From assembly GCF_000007345.1 (NCBI RefSeq), contig NC_003552.1, positions 2,728,001 to 2,792,000 of the forward strand: a stretch of DNA of 64,000 nucleotides, given 5' to 3'. This document shows positions 44,334-54,479 of the stretch, one piece after another. The position numbers and the translations under genes were made by a program. A model generated the notes under the pieces. It did no database searches, was not told the DNA's origin, and was given only the letters and a program-made list of their open reading frames with translations. Numbering within the stretch: the first letter of the stretch is position 1; each line of letters starts with the position of its first letter. The DNA comes from Methanosarcina acetivorans C2A (GTDB lineage Archaea > Halobacteriota > Methanosarcinia > Methanosarcinales > Methanosarcinaceae).

Positions 44334-45734
44334 TTATTCCCGCCAGCTCCTCTCCATTTTCTCGTACAGTCCAAGTAAATTATTTCGTGTGACCTTGAAA
44401 TATGGGTGGTCGGGCCCGTATTCTTTTTCGATTATGTCCAGGGCTTTTTCGTAGAGGTCGATTGCGGTTTCGTATTCTCCCATGCTTTCATGGAGGCCTG
44501 CGAGGTTGTTCAGGGTTGTGCCGACATCGGGGTGGGTGGGGCCCAGCGTGTTTTCATAGATTTTGAGGGCGCGAGAGTAGAGAGGAAGAGCTTTTTTGTG
44601 CTGGCCGAGGATTCTGTACAGTTCTCCAAGGTTGTTTAAAGTCTTGGCAACTTCGGGATTATCCGGGCCCAGGATCCTTTCACGGATTTCGAGGGCTCGC
44701 GTGTAAAGTTCAAGGGCTTTTTCGTAGCGGTTTTTCTGGACATAAACGCCTGCGAGGTTGTTAAGGGTTGTGGCAAAGCCTGCATGTTCGGTTTTCCCCA
44801 GTTTTTCCATGATCTCAAGGGAGCGTGTATAGAGAATCATGGCTTTTTCATACCGTGTTGTCTGGAAATAAAGCAGGGCAAGGTTGGTCAAAGTCTGGGC
44901 TATCTGGGGGTGTTCATTTCCGTATATCTTTTCCTGGAGTTTCAGGGCCTGACCGTATCTTTCCTCGGCTTCCTCAAGTTTGCCCATTTCCGAGAGAAGC
45001 ACTCCCAGATTGTTCAGGGTGCCCGCAGTATAAGCCAGGACTTTTCTATTCTCCGGCTCCTTTTCTTTGAGTTTTTCGAGCAACCCGAGGGCGCGGATGA
45101 AATGCTCTTCGGCTTTTTCGGGCTTTTCCATTCCCTGATAGTAAAAAGCCATTCTATTAAGCGTCCTGACAGTTCCCAGGTTCTCAGGACTCAGAAACTT
45201 TTCCTGAATTTCAAGAGCCCGGTTATAATACAGAAGGGCTTCTTCGGGCCTGTCCATCACATTGTAGAGGATTCCAAGTTCACTGAGCGTGTCTCCGGTC
45301 TCAGGTCTGTCCTGCCCTAAAGTTTTTTCCCGGATTCTGAGGGCTTTTAAATACAACTTCAGGGCTTCTTCGAGCTTTCCCATGTACCGGTAAATTCCGC
45401 CAAGCCCGTTCAATACAGCTGCAGTTCCCGGAGATTCCGGGCCGAGTTCCCTTTTCGCACTATCAAGCAGCTCTTCGTATATGGGTAAAAGCACTTCCCA
45501 GGTTGCAGACCTGTAGAACGGCTCGGCTGCACCTATAAACCAGCTTATAAGTTCCTCAGGCCCCAGCACCTCTTTTGCATGCCTGAAAGCTTCCTTTAAG
45601 CTGATTTCATCTTCCGGTGTGAGCAGTTCAGGATCCAGATCCTTTAACCTCTGATTATATCCTTCAAACAGGATCCTGTGGTTTTCTCCCTTTGACTCTT
45701 TCTTTAACTCTTTCTTTTCTTCTTCCTTTTTCAC
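44334..45734 (-). CDS. Kinesin-light-chain-type TPR protein
   Basis: A 466-residue protein, Lys/Glu-rich N-terminus, then about eight 42-residue TPR units of the NPHV/TPR_12 type (LNNLAGLHESMGEYETAIDLYEKAL, here typical TLNNLA...YEKAL spacing). It lacks a signal, TM or effector domain, and should act as a scaffold. Its repeats are longer than, and distinct from, those of the STAND and 30491 proteins. The role is unknown. Confidence 0.8.
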   Translation of the reverse strand: MKKEEEKKELKKESKGENHRILFEGYNQRLKDLDPELLTPEDEISLKEAFRHAKEVLGPEELISWFIGAAEPFYRSATWEVLLPIYEELLDSAKRELGPESPGTAAVLNGLGGIYRYMGKLEEALKLYLKALRIREKTLGQDRPETGDTLSELGILYNVMDRPEEALLYYNRALEIQEKFLSPENLGTVRTLNRMAFYYQGMEKPEKAEEHFIRALGLLEKLKEKEPENRKVLAYTAGTLNNLGVLLSEMGKLEEAEERYGQALKLQEKIYGNEHPQIAQTLTNLALLYFQTTRYEKAMILYTRSLEIMEKLGKTEHAGFATTLNNLAGVYVQKNRYEKALELYTRALEIRERILGPDNPEVAKTLNNLGELYRILGQHKKALPLYSRALKIYENTLGPTHPDVGTTLNNLAGLHESMGEYETAIDLYEKALDIIEKEYGPDHPYFKVTRNNLLGLYEKMERSWRE

Positions 45735-46794
45735 GTCTCTTTCCTCATTCTCAATAAAACCGCTTTCAGTAAAAATTTCCGCTTTTGCCGAACCTTCCCT
45801 GGAATTAGCCGTAAATCACCCCTCCTGAATGAAAAGCAGAATAATTAAGATCTTTAATGGAACTTCTAACTGGAAATATTCCGGATTGATCCATATATAG
45901 GCTACCCCAAGCTATATTAGTGTATCACAGAGATTAAGGTACATTCTTACCATACAACTTTATTCGCTATACCACGTCCTTCTTTTTATACTCGACGCAG
46001 TATAGCGATCAAATAACTTAATTCCCTGCCCTCATCCTTTGACTATACCAGTGTAGCTTTTCCGGGTGAGGCCGACTTCATAATCACGGGGGACCTGAAT
46101 GCTGAAGGCTCTTTATTTGCCTTTTAATTTTTCTTCATTGTTTCCTTTCTTTTCTCTACTTTTCTTTTTTCACTTTCTCCTACTTTTTCTTTTTTCACTT
46201 TCTAATTTTTATTCCCATATTCTTCGGATTGTTCCCATTCTTTATAACAGGTTTAATATTCCAATTGCTTTCCATCCTTATTTTTCAAATCATGCATGGA
46301 TTTCCCTCTCTGACTGCTCTCCTGTTGATCTCCAACTATTCTTCGGGTACTCTCCAGTTATTCTTTTGTTTTCTGGTAATCACCCTTCCTTTTTTTAAGA
46401 AAACCAGTTCCATTTACCTGCTGATCCGGCTTTTTCTTGTCAAGCAACAAAATTTTTATATGTATTGAATTCAATTACTGTTTAAATTTTAAATTTTAAT
46501 AAATTCTGTCTTATCTGGGAAATAAGAATAAGATAGTTAACTTACGTTATGGTAAGTTTTTGGAAATGGGGAAAACGACGGGGTCTTTATATAATTATCT
46601 AAGGGAGTCTGCCAAAGATACTCTTTGCTTTTCGCTCTGGAGATTTGGGAGTGTATAATCCACTTTATGGACTTATAGAAGCTCATAGAGATGTAGAAGC
46701 CCGCTATATTATCTCAGGGTTCGGAAAAAAGGGTCAATTTGCCAGAAGCATCTGTATTTTGCCAGGTCTCTTAATATATGCAGGTTGAGGGGTC
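45735..46794. other. Long intergenic stretch, no gene seen
   Basis: 1.06 kb. Bases 46130-46205 are a pyrimidine-rich stretch with a 25-bp direct repeat (CTTTTTTCACTTTCTCCTAC module). ORFs such as 46099-46398 are low-complexity Phe/Leu/Ser products of this composition. A promoter for the receiver gene is likely in 46700-46790. Confidence 0.4.
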
Positions 46795-47178
46795 ATGGAA
46801 ATGAAAAGTATACTTGTAGTTGAGGATAGTCCTGTAATTCTGGAACTCATCAGTTTTTTTCTTACCTCTTCTGGCTATGAGAGCAGAGAAACCGGGGACG
46901 GGTTTGACGCTCTCAAAATTGCTGAAGAAAATAGGTTCGATCTCATACTTCTTGACAAACAGCTACCGGGATTTGACGGGCTTGAAGTCCTGAAAAAAAT
47001 CAAAAAGATTTTTGAAATCCGGAAGACGTCTGTAATTGCCCTTATGGCTCATGCCATGCAGGGAGACGAGGACAGGTTCTTAAAAGCAGGATGTAACGGC
47101 TATATCTCAAAGCCCATTGATATCGACAGATTCAAATTAATCTTAGATACCTGCACGGGTGGTTACCAGGTATTGTGA
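46795..47178 (+). CDS. CheY-like single receiver domain
   Basis: A 127-residue stand-alone receiver. Acidic pair Glu10-Asp11, phosphoacceptor Asp54 (LILLDKQLPG) and Lys106 (YISKPI) are present. The conserved Thr/Ser is replaced by Met84 (VIALMAHAMQG), which should weaken or alter the switch. RBS GAGGGG is directly before the ATG. The hybrid kinase starts 38 bp downstream, so both form an operon and probably one phosphorelay. Confidence 0.88.
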   Translation: MEMKSILVVEDSPVILELISFFLTSSGYESRETGDGFDALKIAEENRFDLILLDKQLPGFDGLEVLKKIKKIFEIRKTSVIALMAHAMQGDEDRFLKAGCNGYISKPIDIDRFKLILDTCTGGYQVL

Positions 47179-47216
47179 AATTTACACAGGTTCTGGTCCT
47201 TTAAGGGGGATATGGG

Positions 47217-49907
47217 ATGGAAAATATTTCAAAGTCGCCGTTTATGAAAAAGTCCAATGAACTAATATTTATTCTGGTTCTGGGCTTTATATTTACACTG
47301 GTAGCTTCCAACTATAATCTTTTTGAATCTGTCGTATTGTTTGTTGAGGAGTACAACCTTGATGGACTGGGGCTTCTGCTAATTCTTTCGATATATACTT
47401 CTTTTGGAATGGGAATATTTTCTCTCGGGAGATGGATGGAACTTGAAAATACCCTCACACTTTACAGGAAAGCAGAAGAAGATCTCAGGGAAAAAGATCA
47501 GATGTACCGGGCTCTATTTGAGATGTCCAATGATGCTGTTATTATTTCGGACGGAAAAAAGGTCCTGGACATAAATAATAAAGGTTGTGAAATTTTCGGT
47601 TTCCGGGAAGAGAGGCCACTTAATGTTTCTCTTATCTCCTTCATTCCACCTGAGTACCTTTCCGAGCTTCAGCAGGCGCTTAAGGAAACTTTCAAGCAGG
47701 CTTCTTCTTGTTTTGAAATGAGGTACCAGAAAGCTGAAGGGGAAATTGTTGATATCGAGGTCAGCCTGTCCCTTATCGACAGAAATAATAATATAATTCA
47801 TATTGTAGCCCAGGACATTACCGGGGTGAAAAATGCGGAAAGGTTGGAGCAGGAGAATCGGGAAAGGTTCAAAACCGTCCTTGACAACACCCTTTGCAGT
47901 ATCCTGCTGATCGAAGCTTCCTCCCGAAAAATTGTAGATGCAAATCCGGTCGCCCTGAAAACCACGGGTTATTCCGAAAAGGAACTTATAGGAATGGTCT
48001 GCAGCCGGTTAATCTGCCAGGCAGGGGAAGAAAGGTGTAACGTGCCATCGCTGGATCCGGCAGGTGAGCTCTCTGAGAGTATCCTTTTCAAAGCCGGAGG
48101 AGACAAAATATCTATCCTCAGAAACGTTGTGCCCGTCTCAATAGGAGGAAACGGGTATTTTGTTGAAAGTTTCATTGACCTCTCCGAACGTAAAAAGGTT
48201 GAAGAAGAGCTTCTGCAGGCAAAACTCGCAGCCGAAGGAGCAAACCGTGCAATGAGCGAATTCCTTGCGACCATGAGCCATGAACTGCGTACCCCTCTCA
48301 CTGCCATAATTGGTTTTTCAGAGCTAATGCTTGGAGAGGCAACAGGCGAGTTTGACGAACTTAACAGAAAGTTTCTTGGGCATATCTCAAACAGCGGAAA
48401 ACATCTGCTTTCGCTCATAAACAGTGTCATTGACCTTTCCAGGATCGAAGCCGGGAAAATGGACCTTGAACCTGACTTTTTCTCCCTTTACGATATTTTT
48501 GCCGATACAAAGAGTATAAGCTCTCCTCTTGCTCTGAAGAAAAATATTTCTATGGATTTCAATGTGGAATCAGATTTCCTTATCTATGCCGACAGGACTC
48601 GTTTCAAGCAGATAATGTATAACCTTGTAAGCAATGCAATAAAGTTCACTCCCGCAGGAGGCTCGGTTGAAGTCGTGGGTAGGAGATCCGAAAACAGGAT
48701 CAGGGTTACGGTATCCGATACCGGGATAGGGATTTCACAGGATGAGATAAAACATCTTTTCAAGCCCTTCAAACAGATTAATTTTGCCCTCAGCCGTGAA
48801 TACGAAAGTACCGGCCTTGGCCTTGTGCTATCCAAGAATTTCGTAGAGATGCACGGGGGCAGGATCTGGGTTGAGAGCGAACCCGGGAAAGGTTCAACCT
48901 TTACTTTCGAAGTGCCCGTAGAAATCCTGAACTCCGGGGAGAAGATGAAAATCCCTGAAATTTGCGGGATAAATGGAGCAAATAATTTCGAAATCCCTGC
49001 CGAAACAGGAGAAGCAGGTAACTCCGAAATAGGAAGTCAGACAGAAAAATCCGAAGAAAAAGACTTCGTGGAGATTTTTGAGCCTGAAGGCTCAGACGGT
49101 TCCGAGCCTCTTGTGATGATTGTCGAAGACGATAAATTGTCGAGGGAACTGCTCATCTTCACGTTAAAGGAAGCCGGCTACAGGGTAGTCCGGGCTTTAA
49201 GTGGAAAACAGGCCCTGTCCCTTGCTCAGAAGTTAAATCCCTTCGTAATCACTCTGGACCTCATGCTGCCTGAGATGAATGGATGGGACGTGCTTAAAAA
49301 CCTGAAAAAAGACAGTGAAACTGCCGGAATTCCCATACTTCTCCTCTCGATCGATGAACGGGATGAGTGCAACATGGTCTGGGGTGCATTTGACCATCTT
49401 GTCAAGCCGGTTGAAAAATCAATCCTGCTTTCAACTCTGGAGCGTTTGAATAAGAAAACGAAGAAAGGGTCTCCGAAAATTCTGATCGCGGATGACCAGG
49501 AGGATATGGTTGAACTTATGGTTTCCCTGGTTAAAGAAGAAGGTTACATTATCAGTAGGGCATATGGAGGAAAGGAAGCAATTGACAAGGCATTAACAGA
49601 GCTTCCAGATGCTATAATTCTGGACCTGATGATGCCGGAAGTATCGGGTTTTGAGGTTATAAGGACCCTGAAGAAAGACCCTGAGACCGTGGACATCCCT
49701 GTCATCGTCTGCACTGCAAGAGACCTGAGTGCCGAAGAAACGGAGTTGTTGAACAGCAATGTTTCGGTCGTGATGCAAAAAGAGGATTTAAATAAACAAA
49801 TACTTATGCAGCTAATCAGGAGCCTTGAATCAAGGGAAGAGGGTTGCAGGACATGTATCCTTTCGGCACCTCGGGAAGACCGAAGTTTCTGCAAAGCTGA
49901 AGAATAA
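47217..49907 (+). CDS. Hybrid histidine kinase: 2 TM, 2 PAS, HisKA, HATPase, 2 receivers
   Basis: An 896-residue membrane sensor. Two N-terminal TM helices (about 16-31 and 50-70) with a short external loop; PAS domains at about 93-205 and 212-325; dimerisation domain with phospho-His355 (ATMSHELRTPL); ATPase with N-box YNLVSNAIKFTP and G1 VSDTGIGIS; then receiver 1 (Asp in ITLDLMLPEMNG) and receiver 2 (Asp in IILDLMMPEVSG). The receivers could pass phosphate between them and to the upstream CheY-like protein. Cys residues in PAS2 (268-275) may sense redox or bind metal. No output gene is linked. Confidence 0.92.
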   Translation: MENISKSPFMKKSNELIFILVLGFIFTLVASNYNLFESVVLFVEEYNLDGLGLLLILSIYTSFGMGIFSLGRWMELENTLTLYRKAEEDLREKDQMYRALFEMSNDAVIISDGKKVLDINNKGCEIFGFREERPLNVSLISFIPPEYLSELQQALKETFKQASSCFEMRYQKAEGEIVDIEVSLSLIDRNNNIIHIVAQDITGVKNAERLEQENRERFKTVLDNTLCSILLIEASSRKIVDANPVALKTTGYSEKELIGMVCSRLICQAGEERCNVPSLDPAGELSESILFKAGGDKISILRNVVPVSIGGNGYFVESFIDLSERKKVEEELLQAKLAAEGANRAMSEFLATMSHELRTPLTAIIGFSELMLGEATGEFDELNRKFLGHISNSGKHLLSLINSVIDLSRIEAGKMDLEPDFFSLYDIFADTKSISSPLALKKNISMDFNVESDFLIYADRTRFKQIMYNLVSNAIKFTPAGGSVEVVGRRSENRIRVTVSDTGIGISQDEIKHLFKPFKQINFALSREYESTGLGLVLSKNFVEMHGGRIWVESEPGKGSTFTFEVPVEILNSGEKMKIPEICGINGANNFEIPAETGEAGNSEIGSQTEKSEEKDFVEIFEPEGSDGSEPLVMIVEDDKLSRELLIFTLKEAGYRVVRALSGKQALSLAQKLNPFVITLDLMLPEMNGWDVLKNLKKDSETAGIPILLLSIDERDECNMVWGAFDHLVKPVEKSILLSTLERLNKKTKKGSPKILIADDQEDMVELMVSLVKEEGYIISRAYGGKEAIDKALTELPDAIILDLMMPEVSGFEVIRTLKKDPETVDIPVIVCTARDLSAEETELLNSNVSVVMQKEDLNKQILMQLIRSLESREEGCRTCILSAPREDRSFCKAEE

Positions 49908-49924
49908 TCCTGACAGAAATAAAT

Positions 49925-50060
49925 GGCTGAATTGATCCTAATAGTTGAAGCGATCCTAGCTGAAACGGCCTGAATGGCTGAATCCATCCAAATAGCTTAA
50001 ACGGTCTGGATGGCTGAATCGATTACAAATAGCTGAAATGACCCGGATAGATGGGGGATC
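49925..50060. repeat. Degenerate tandem repeat behind the kinase gene
   Basis: Imperfect copies of a unit like GGCTGAATCGATCCAAATAG (49923, 49970, 50007, 50030), roughly 37-bp period. Lies just after the kinase stop. Confidence 0.45.
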
Positions 50061-50187
50061 TGAAAAAGAATTTTTCGGATTAAAGGCGCTGGAAAAAAAA
50101 CCTGCTGGAAAAAATTGTTTGAAAAAGAAAAGGAATAAAAAGCAAAATCCTTTAAGTTAAGAACCAGAAAAAAGGCCTTATCTCTTT

Positions 50188-51363
50188 TTACCAGACGCCG
50201 TTATTTTTCAGGGTAGCCAGAATGTTGGTGAATTCATTGTTGAACCTGCACTTACGGAAATCCGCAGAGCCCAGGATATTTTGCTTTATCGCCTGCAGCC
50301 CTATCAAAAGATTTATGTCGTTACTGTATTCAAATTCCTCTCTGGGGGCTGTGATGTTTTCCGCAAGGATTTCAAGGAGTTTCGGATCAAGGTCATCTGT
50401 GATATAGGTATCCAGAATCAGAAGATCTGAAATTCTTTTGTAAAAATCAATCAGGTTCTGGTACTCAGATTTCGGATAAGCCTTTGATACCTGTTTTTGC
50501 CTGTTGAGATAAATCAGATACCTGCAGATTGTGCTTACAAGAGTCTCAGTGATTTCTTTTTTAGGGAACTCGATCGGGAATCTTTTTAGCATTCTTGCGT
50601 TCAGATGGTTATTTTTCTGCATTTTTTCACGGTGCCATATCTCAGGTAGAGCCCTTGCTATAGCAGAGTTAAGGACAGCTGTGACATAATGGTAGAGTGT
50701 AATATCCCCAAGCACAACTCCTATGCCATCTGCAAAAACATGGCTTCCGGTCGCATCGTAGGAAGCATGAAGCTGGCAGTGGTTAGTAATAATTATTTTG
50801 GGCGTTTTAATATACTGCAGAAAACTTTCGTTTTCCAGCCGGTAACATTCGACAGAGTCCAGTTCCTGCTTTTCGGTTCCTGCTTTTTGTTTTACTTCCA
50901 TTAGCTGTTCATAAGCCGCAGGAAACTTTGTTTTCAACTCTTCCGGTTGAAAGATTCTGTATTTCTTCCTTATTTCATAGCCCAGGATCTCATACGGCAG
51001 CAGAAACCGGTGCTGCGAGGGATGAACGGCAAATTCATTCGAAGAAGAACCATCCACATAAGGATGCATAAGTTCTTTTTCAATACTCACCTGTGCTACG
51101 CTTATATTTGTTTGCGGGTTTCCATAGCTGTTGGACGCATCGGTGCAATATTCTCTCGAAAGGCTTGTTTCGCATAAAAAATTATTTTCCGGGGGTACAC
51201 CTTCAAAAACTTCTATTGAAATGTCTTCAAGGGTTCTAGGTATTTTGCTCAACCTTTCGACAATATCATCTTTACTCCAGAACATATATTCCACTTTGTT
51301 TTTCAACTTTGGTTTTATATATAGGGAGTTCCAGGTAATTCTCTTTTCTGCCATCAGCTTCAA
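50188..51363 (-). CDS. Orphan TaqI/Eco57I-type specificity-domain protein
   Basis: A 391-residue protein. It reads like the C-terminal target-recognition half of Eco57I/TaqI-type restriction-methylation enzymes: ITWNSLYIKPKLKNKVEYM, a middle FLLPYEILGYEIRKKYRIF, HCQLHASYDATGSHVFADG, LYHYVTAVLNSAIARALPEIW and KRFPIEFPKKEI. No SAM-binding NPPY motif or nuclease domain is seen, and no R-M partner lies near. It may be a fragment of a split system. An ATG at 51354 is as good a start as 51363. Function is inferred from pattern only. Confidence 0.55.
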   Translation of the reverse strand: MKLMAEKRITWNSLYIKPKLKNKVEYMFWSKDDIVERLSKIPRTLEDISIEVFEGVPPENNFLCETSLSREYCTDASNSYGNPQTNISVAQVSIEKELMHPYVDGSSSNEFAVHPSQHRFLLPYEILGYEIRKKYRIFQPEELKTKFPAAYEQLMEVKQKAGTEKQELDSVECYRLENESFLQYIKTPKIIITNHCQLHASYDATGSHVFADGIGVVLGDITLYHYVTAVLNSAIARALPEIWHREKMQKNNHLNARMLKRFPIEFPKKEITETLVSTICRYLIYLNRQKQVSKAYPKSEYQNLIDFYKRISDLLILDTYITDDLDPKLLEILAENITAPREEFEYSNDINLLIGLQAIKQNILGSADFRKCRFNNEFTNILATLKNNGVW

Positions 51364-51600
51364 TCTCAGAAAAAGCTAAAATTTTATTTTGAGACCTTTT
51401 GACTTTTGACTGTATGGGATATCTGGATCAAAACTTTAAATATATCTCTTTATATAATAATTTATTCATTAGGTCCCGGTTAACAATTGGAGTCAATTTT
51501 TTCCCTGCCCGGCAAACAAATCAGAACTGTAGCCATCACGCTGTGAAATTATAGTCATCAAAACAGCTAATTTTTGAAAATTGGAACAAAATTACCAGGT

Positions 51601-52284
51601 TTACATTTCGGAAAAGACTTCTAACGCCTTTCTTGCGTTTTCAAGCATGTTATGATTGTTATTAAAATAAATGTAGACTTTTTCCGGCTCAAATACATCG
51701 ATTTTCCGGGCAATTTCTTTAATTTCTTCCTGCGTATAATTGTAACTGTACCAGCCATCTCTTCCGTGCATTCGCATATAAACGATTTTTCCTGGAAATA
51801 TCCGGTTCCTGTAATCCGGCGAGTCTACGGATACCAGGGTCACCTTTTTCAGAAGTTCCGCACACAGCTCATTGTTTCCGAGCAATTCTTTATTCCTTAT
51901 TTCCAGAGCAAACCTTTCCCCAAGCCCTGTTTCTTCCGCAAACCCGAGCGCTTTTGCAGCATCATCGAACTTCGGCGGCGCCTGAAAAAGGTAGAAATCG
52001 ATCCGATGGTCCAGGGGTTCAAAAAGTTCCCGAAAATTTTCCCAGGTCTCAAGAGCACTTTCCCCGAACTGTCGCCAGTGGGTTACGGACCTGTGGACTT
52101 TTATGCTCCACCTGAGTTCTGCCCCCTTCGTGCTCCAGTTCAGTATATTGTTTGAAGAAGGAAATCTGTAAAAACTTGCGTTGAGCTCTACGGAATTAAG
52201 CCCCGAGTTTTCCACAAACCAGTCCAGATTTTTCTTTTTATTCCACTCATAGTACCAGCCACTTGTACCCACAAATGCATCCAT
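51601..52284 (-). CDS. DUF72 (YecE-like) protein
   Basis: A 227-residue TIM-barrel-like protein of the DUF72 family: N-terminal FVGTSGWYYEWNKKKNLDWF, central FRELFEPLDHRIDFYLFQAPPKF, SVDSPDYRN and C-terminal MRMHGRDGWYSYNYTQEEIKE with VYIYFNNNHNMLE. Widespread, thought to be enzymatic, but its reaction is unknown. It stands alone on the minus strand, facing away from the TRD gene. Confidence 0.85.
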   Translation of the reverse strand: MDAFVGTSGWYYEWNKKKNLDWFVENSGLNSVELNASFYRFPSSNNILNWSTKGAELRWSIKVHRSVTHWRQFGESALETWENFRELFEPLDHRIDFYLFQAPPKFDDAAKALGFAEETGLGERFALEIRNKELLGNNELCAELLKKVTLVSVDSPDYRNRIFPGKIVYMRMHGRDGWYSYNYTQEEIKEIARKIDVFEPEKVYIYFNNNHNMLENARKALEVFSEM

Positions 52285-52379
52285 ATAATCCCCTTACAGG
52301 TATCGGGCATGCTGATAGATGTAGCTTTTGTCTCTGAAGACTCTGGATTATAAAGGAGTGAAGGTTCGGAAAAGTAAAC

Positions 52380-53462
52380 TCAGGTAATGTAGAAGAGATT
52401 CAAAACCCCATGGCAGGTGCATGTCGTGGCTATGAAAAAAGCCTTTTCCTTGGGTTTTTCAGACTTTCTAAAGCTCCTTTCTTCCTGAAGTGTACTTACG
52501 AATTCCATGATTTCCAGTATATTCTGTTTGAACTCCTCTCCCTTGAGCCCGCCTATTCCCGGCTTCATCTGGTGGCTTTCAAAGACCCAGCCAGATATGG
52601 TATTATTGAGTTCCCTGGAATATTCAGTGATGGTTTTCGGTTTATTTCTCCCGAAGATCGGGCATCGATCTCGCGGTCCCGGACAGCCATCCGGACATAT
52701 TTCGCCTTCCCTTGCGTATGAAAAAAACAGCATTCCATACTCAGGGTAACTGCCTGCGATTACATCTTCGGGAAAAACTGCTGCAAGAGTTTCGAAAAAG
52801 GGCATGAGCTCTGAATCTTTAGGTCGGATGAAGAGTTCATTTACAGGTCTGTTTCCCCCTGAAAGATTTATCTCAGAGATCTCTTTTTCAGGAAGATCTG
52901 CCTGGCTCCCCTCATTCCACGTTTGCTGCACCGGGAACTTTAAAATGTCTGCAAGTATATATGCAACTGCATGGCAAGGCACGGCAGGGATGATATTTTC
53001 AGGGATGCCCAGACTGAGGAGAAGAGGGATGCTGTGCATATCCATCGCGTAAAAGTAGGTTTCGGACTCCTTATTTTCTCTTTTATTTTCTTTTTTGCTT
53101 TCTCTTTTATTTTCGCTTCTACTTTTGTCTTCTGTTCCGGGAAGTTGTTCGGCTACTTCTTCCCGGGGGGGAATTTTTGCTTTTTCCCTCAGGAGATTTA
53201 CAAGTTCGCTCCTGGTTTTAAGAACCCGGGATTCTCTTGATGCAGGTGCGTTTTCGTCCCTGTCGATAATAAGCACGAAGGGAAACCTGTTTTTCAGGGC
53301 GTATCGAAGAAAATCTGTGCCGATTTTTCCACCGCCTAGGACGAGGTAATAGTCTTTGATTACTTGAAGGTTTTTGAATGCTTCCATTTCTAGATGAATC
53401 GGTGCTGTTTTATCGGCTTGAGCTGCCATTCGAATCCCTCTAAAATATTCTTCAGACATCAA
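52380..53462 (-). CDS. Conserved protein with NAD-type Rossmann start and Cys-rich motif
   Basis: A 360-residue protein. Residues 36-60 (YYLVLGGGKIGTDFLRYA) resemble a TrkA-N/Rossmann nucleotide-binding loop; a Lys/Glu-rich insertion follows (about 110-135). The C-terminal part has CPDGCPGPRDRCPIFGRNKPKTI, a cluster of cysteines likely to bind metal or Fe-S, and ends in ATTCTCHGVLNLFYIT. I recognise no named family, but the combination looks conserved in methanogens. Its neighbours (DUF72, DUF3795) do not clarify the role. Confidence 0.6.
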   Translation of the reverse strand: MMSEEYFRGIRMAAQADKTAPIHLEMEAFKNLQVIKDYYLVLGGGKIGTDFLRYALKNRFPFVLIIDRDENAPASRESRVLKTRSELVNLLREKAKIPPREEVAEQLPGTEDKSRSENKRESKKENKRENKESETYFYAMDMHSIPLLLSLGIPENIIPAVPCHAVAYILADILKFPVQQTWNEGSQADLPEKEISEINLSGGNRPVNELFIRPKDSELMPFFETLAAVFPEDVIAGSYPEYGMLFFSYAREGEICPDGCPGPRDRCPIFGRNKPKTITEYSRELNNTISGWVFESHQMKPGIGGLKGEEFKQNILEIMEFVSTLQEERSFRKSEKPKEKAFFIATTCTCHGVLNLFYIT

Positions 53463-53568
53463 ATTCGTTTATCGAGTAAATTCGATGAGCCATTAAGTGT
53501 AGTTACGTCTCAGAGGATTATTTTAAATCCTCATTTTTTCTTCTGACTGCTTCTTAGGTCTCTCTTCA

Positions 53569-54036
53569 TCATGCCTGCTGCCAGTTATAAATAGGCCTGC
53601 GGCGCTTGCTCCAGCCTTCAAGACCATTTTTCCTTATCTCTTTGAGGTTATGCATTACCGAAGCTTCGCAGCGGGGCTTTAAAGCCTCAAATTTCTCACA
53701 GGTTTCAAAAGTCCCGCATTCCCAGCATCCCTCGTAGCTTTTTTCCATGCAGCACTGAATTATCTGGCAGGGCGCTGCACCGCACCCTCCTGAGGTTCTG
53801 CAACCTTCGGAACAGGAGTGGTTCATGAGGGCTTCAAGCACGGTAAGAAACGCATCGTACTGCTGAAACTCCGAACCAAAAGGACTTTTTATACTGGCAT
53901 AACTCTGAAAGTCTATATTCTCAAGTTCCTCTTTAAGTTGCCCCGCGATTTTACTGTGTTTATTCTGAAAATGGATACAATCAGCGCAGTAAAGGCCGCA
54001 ATAAGCTGTAAGGTCTTTTTCCTCTTCTCCATGCAT
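53569..54036 (-). CDS. DUF3795 cysteine-rich protein
   Basis: A 155-residue protein with a CGLYCADCIHFQNK motif at the N-terminus and later C..G.CGAAPCQIIQCCMEKSYEGCWECGTFETCEKF, the characteristic DUF3795 cysteine pattern. Soluble, function unknown. It differs from the protein at 37025 but has the same N-terminal signature. The gene has its own promoter-like AT-rich region at 54045-54120. Confidence 0.75.
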   Translation of the reverse strand: MHGEEEKDLTAYCGLYCADCIHFQNKHSKIAGQLKEELENIDFQSYASIKSPFGSEFQQYDAFLTVLEALMNHSCSEGCRTSGGCGAAPCQIIQCCMEKSYEGCWECGTFETCEKFEALKPRCEASVMHNLKEIRKNGLEGWSKRRRPIYNWQQA

Positions 54037-54479
54037 ATGGACAAATCTGCCTTCCTTTTATATAAAAGGGGTAGCAACGAACCTCCATACCAGGTTCAAT
54101 TTTGTGTTACAATGTTTAAATCCTGATTGTACACTAATATATTTCCTACTGTGTATTTATTGTATCAACATCCGTTTAACGTATTCTTTAATATAATTAT
54201 ATTTTTATTATGTTACTATATTTATTTATTGGTTTTTGCAGTGATTCTGCAAGGACTTTTGTGTTGTAAACAGTTTAAAACACATAGCACAACATTAAAA
54301 AAATATTAATTAGAACTATGAATTAATGGCAAACTTGTCTATTTATATTCACGTTGAAAGTCTTTCTTCCGGAAACTTATTATCTTCTTAAGTTTCGTTC
54401 CTTATCATATAACAAAAACAGTATAGCCCATCACAAAAACCCACAGCAGAAGCCGTGAACTTCAGGCAGGATATTTCAT
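54037..54479. other. Intergenic, no gene seen
   Basis: AT-rich, contains ORFs (53818-54126, 54127-54309 +) only by low-complexity composition. Nothing else recognisable. Confidence 0.4.

Noticed and set aside
46099-46468. Hydrophobic ORFs in the pyrimidine-rich stretch
   Set aside because: Phe/Leu/Ser-only composition from poly-pyrimidine DNA, no RBS, overlapping frames.
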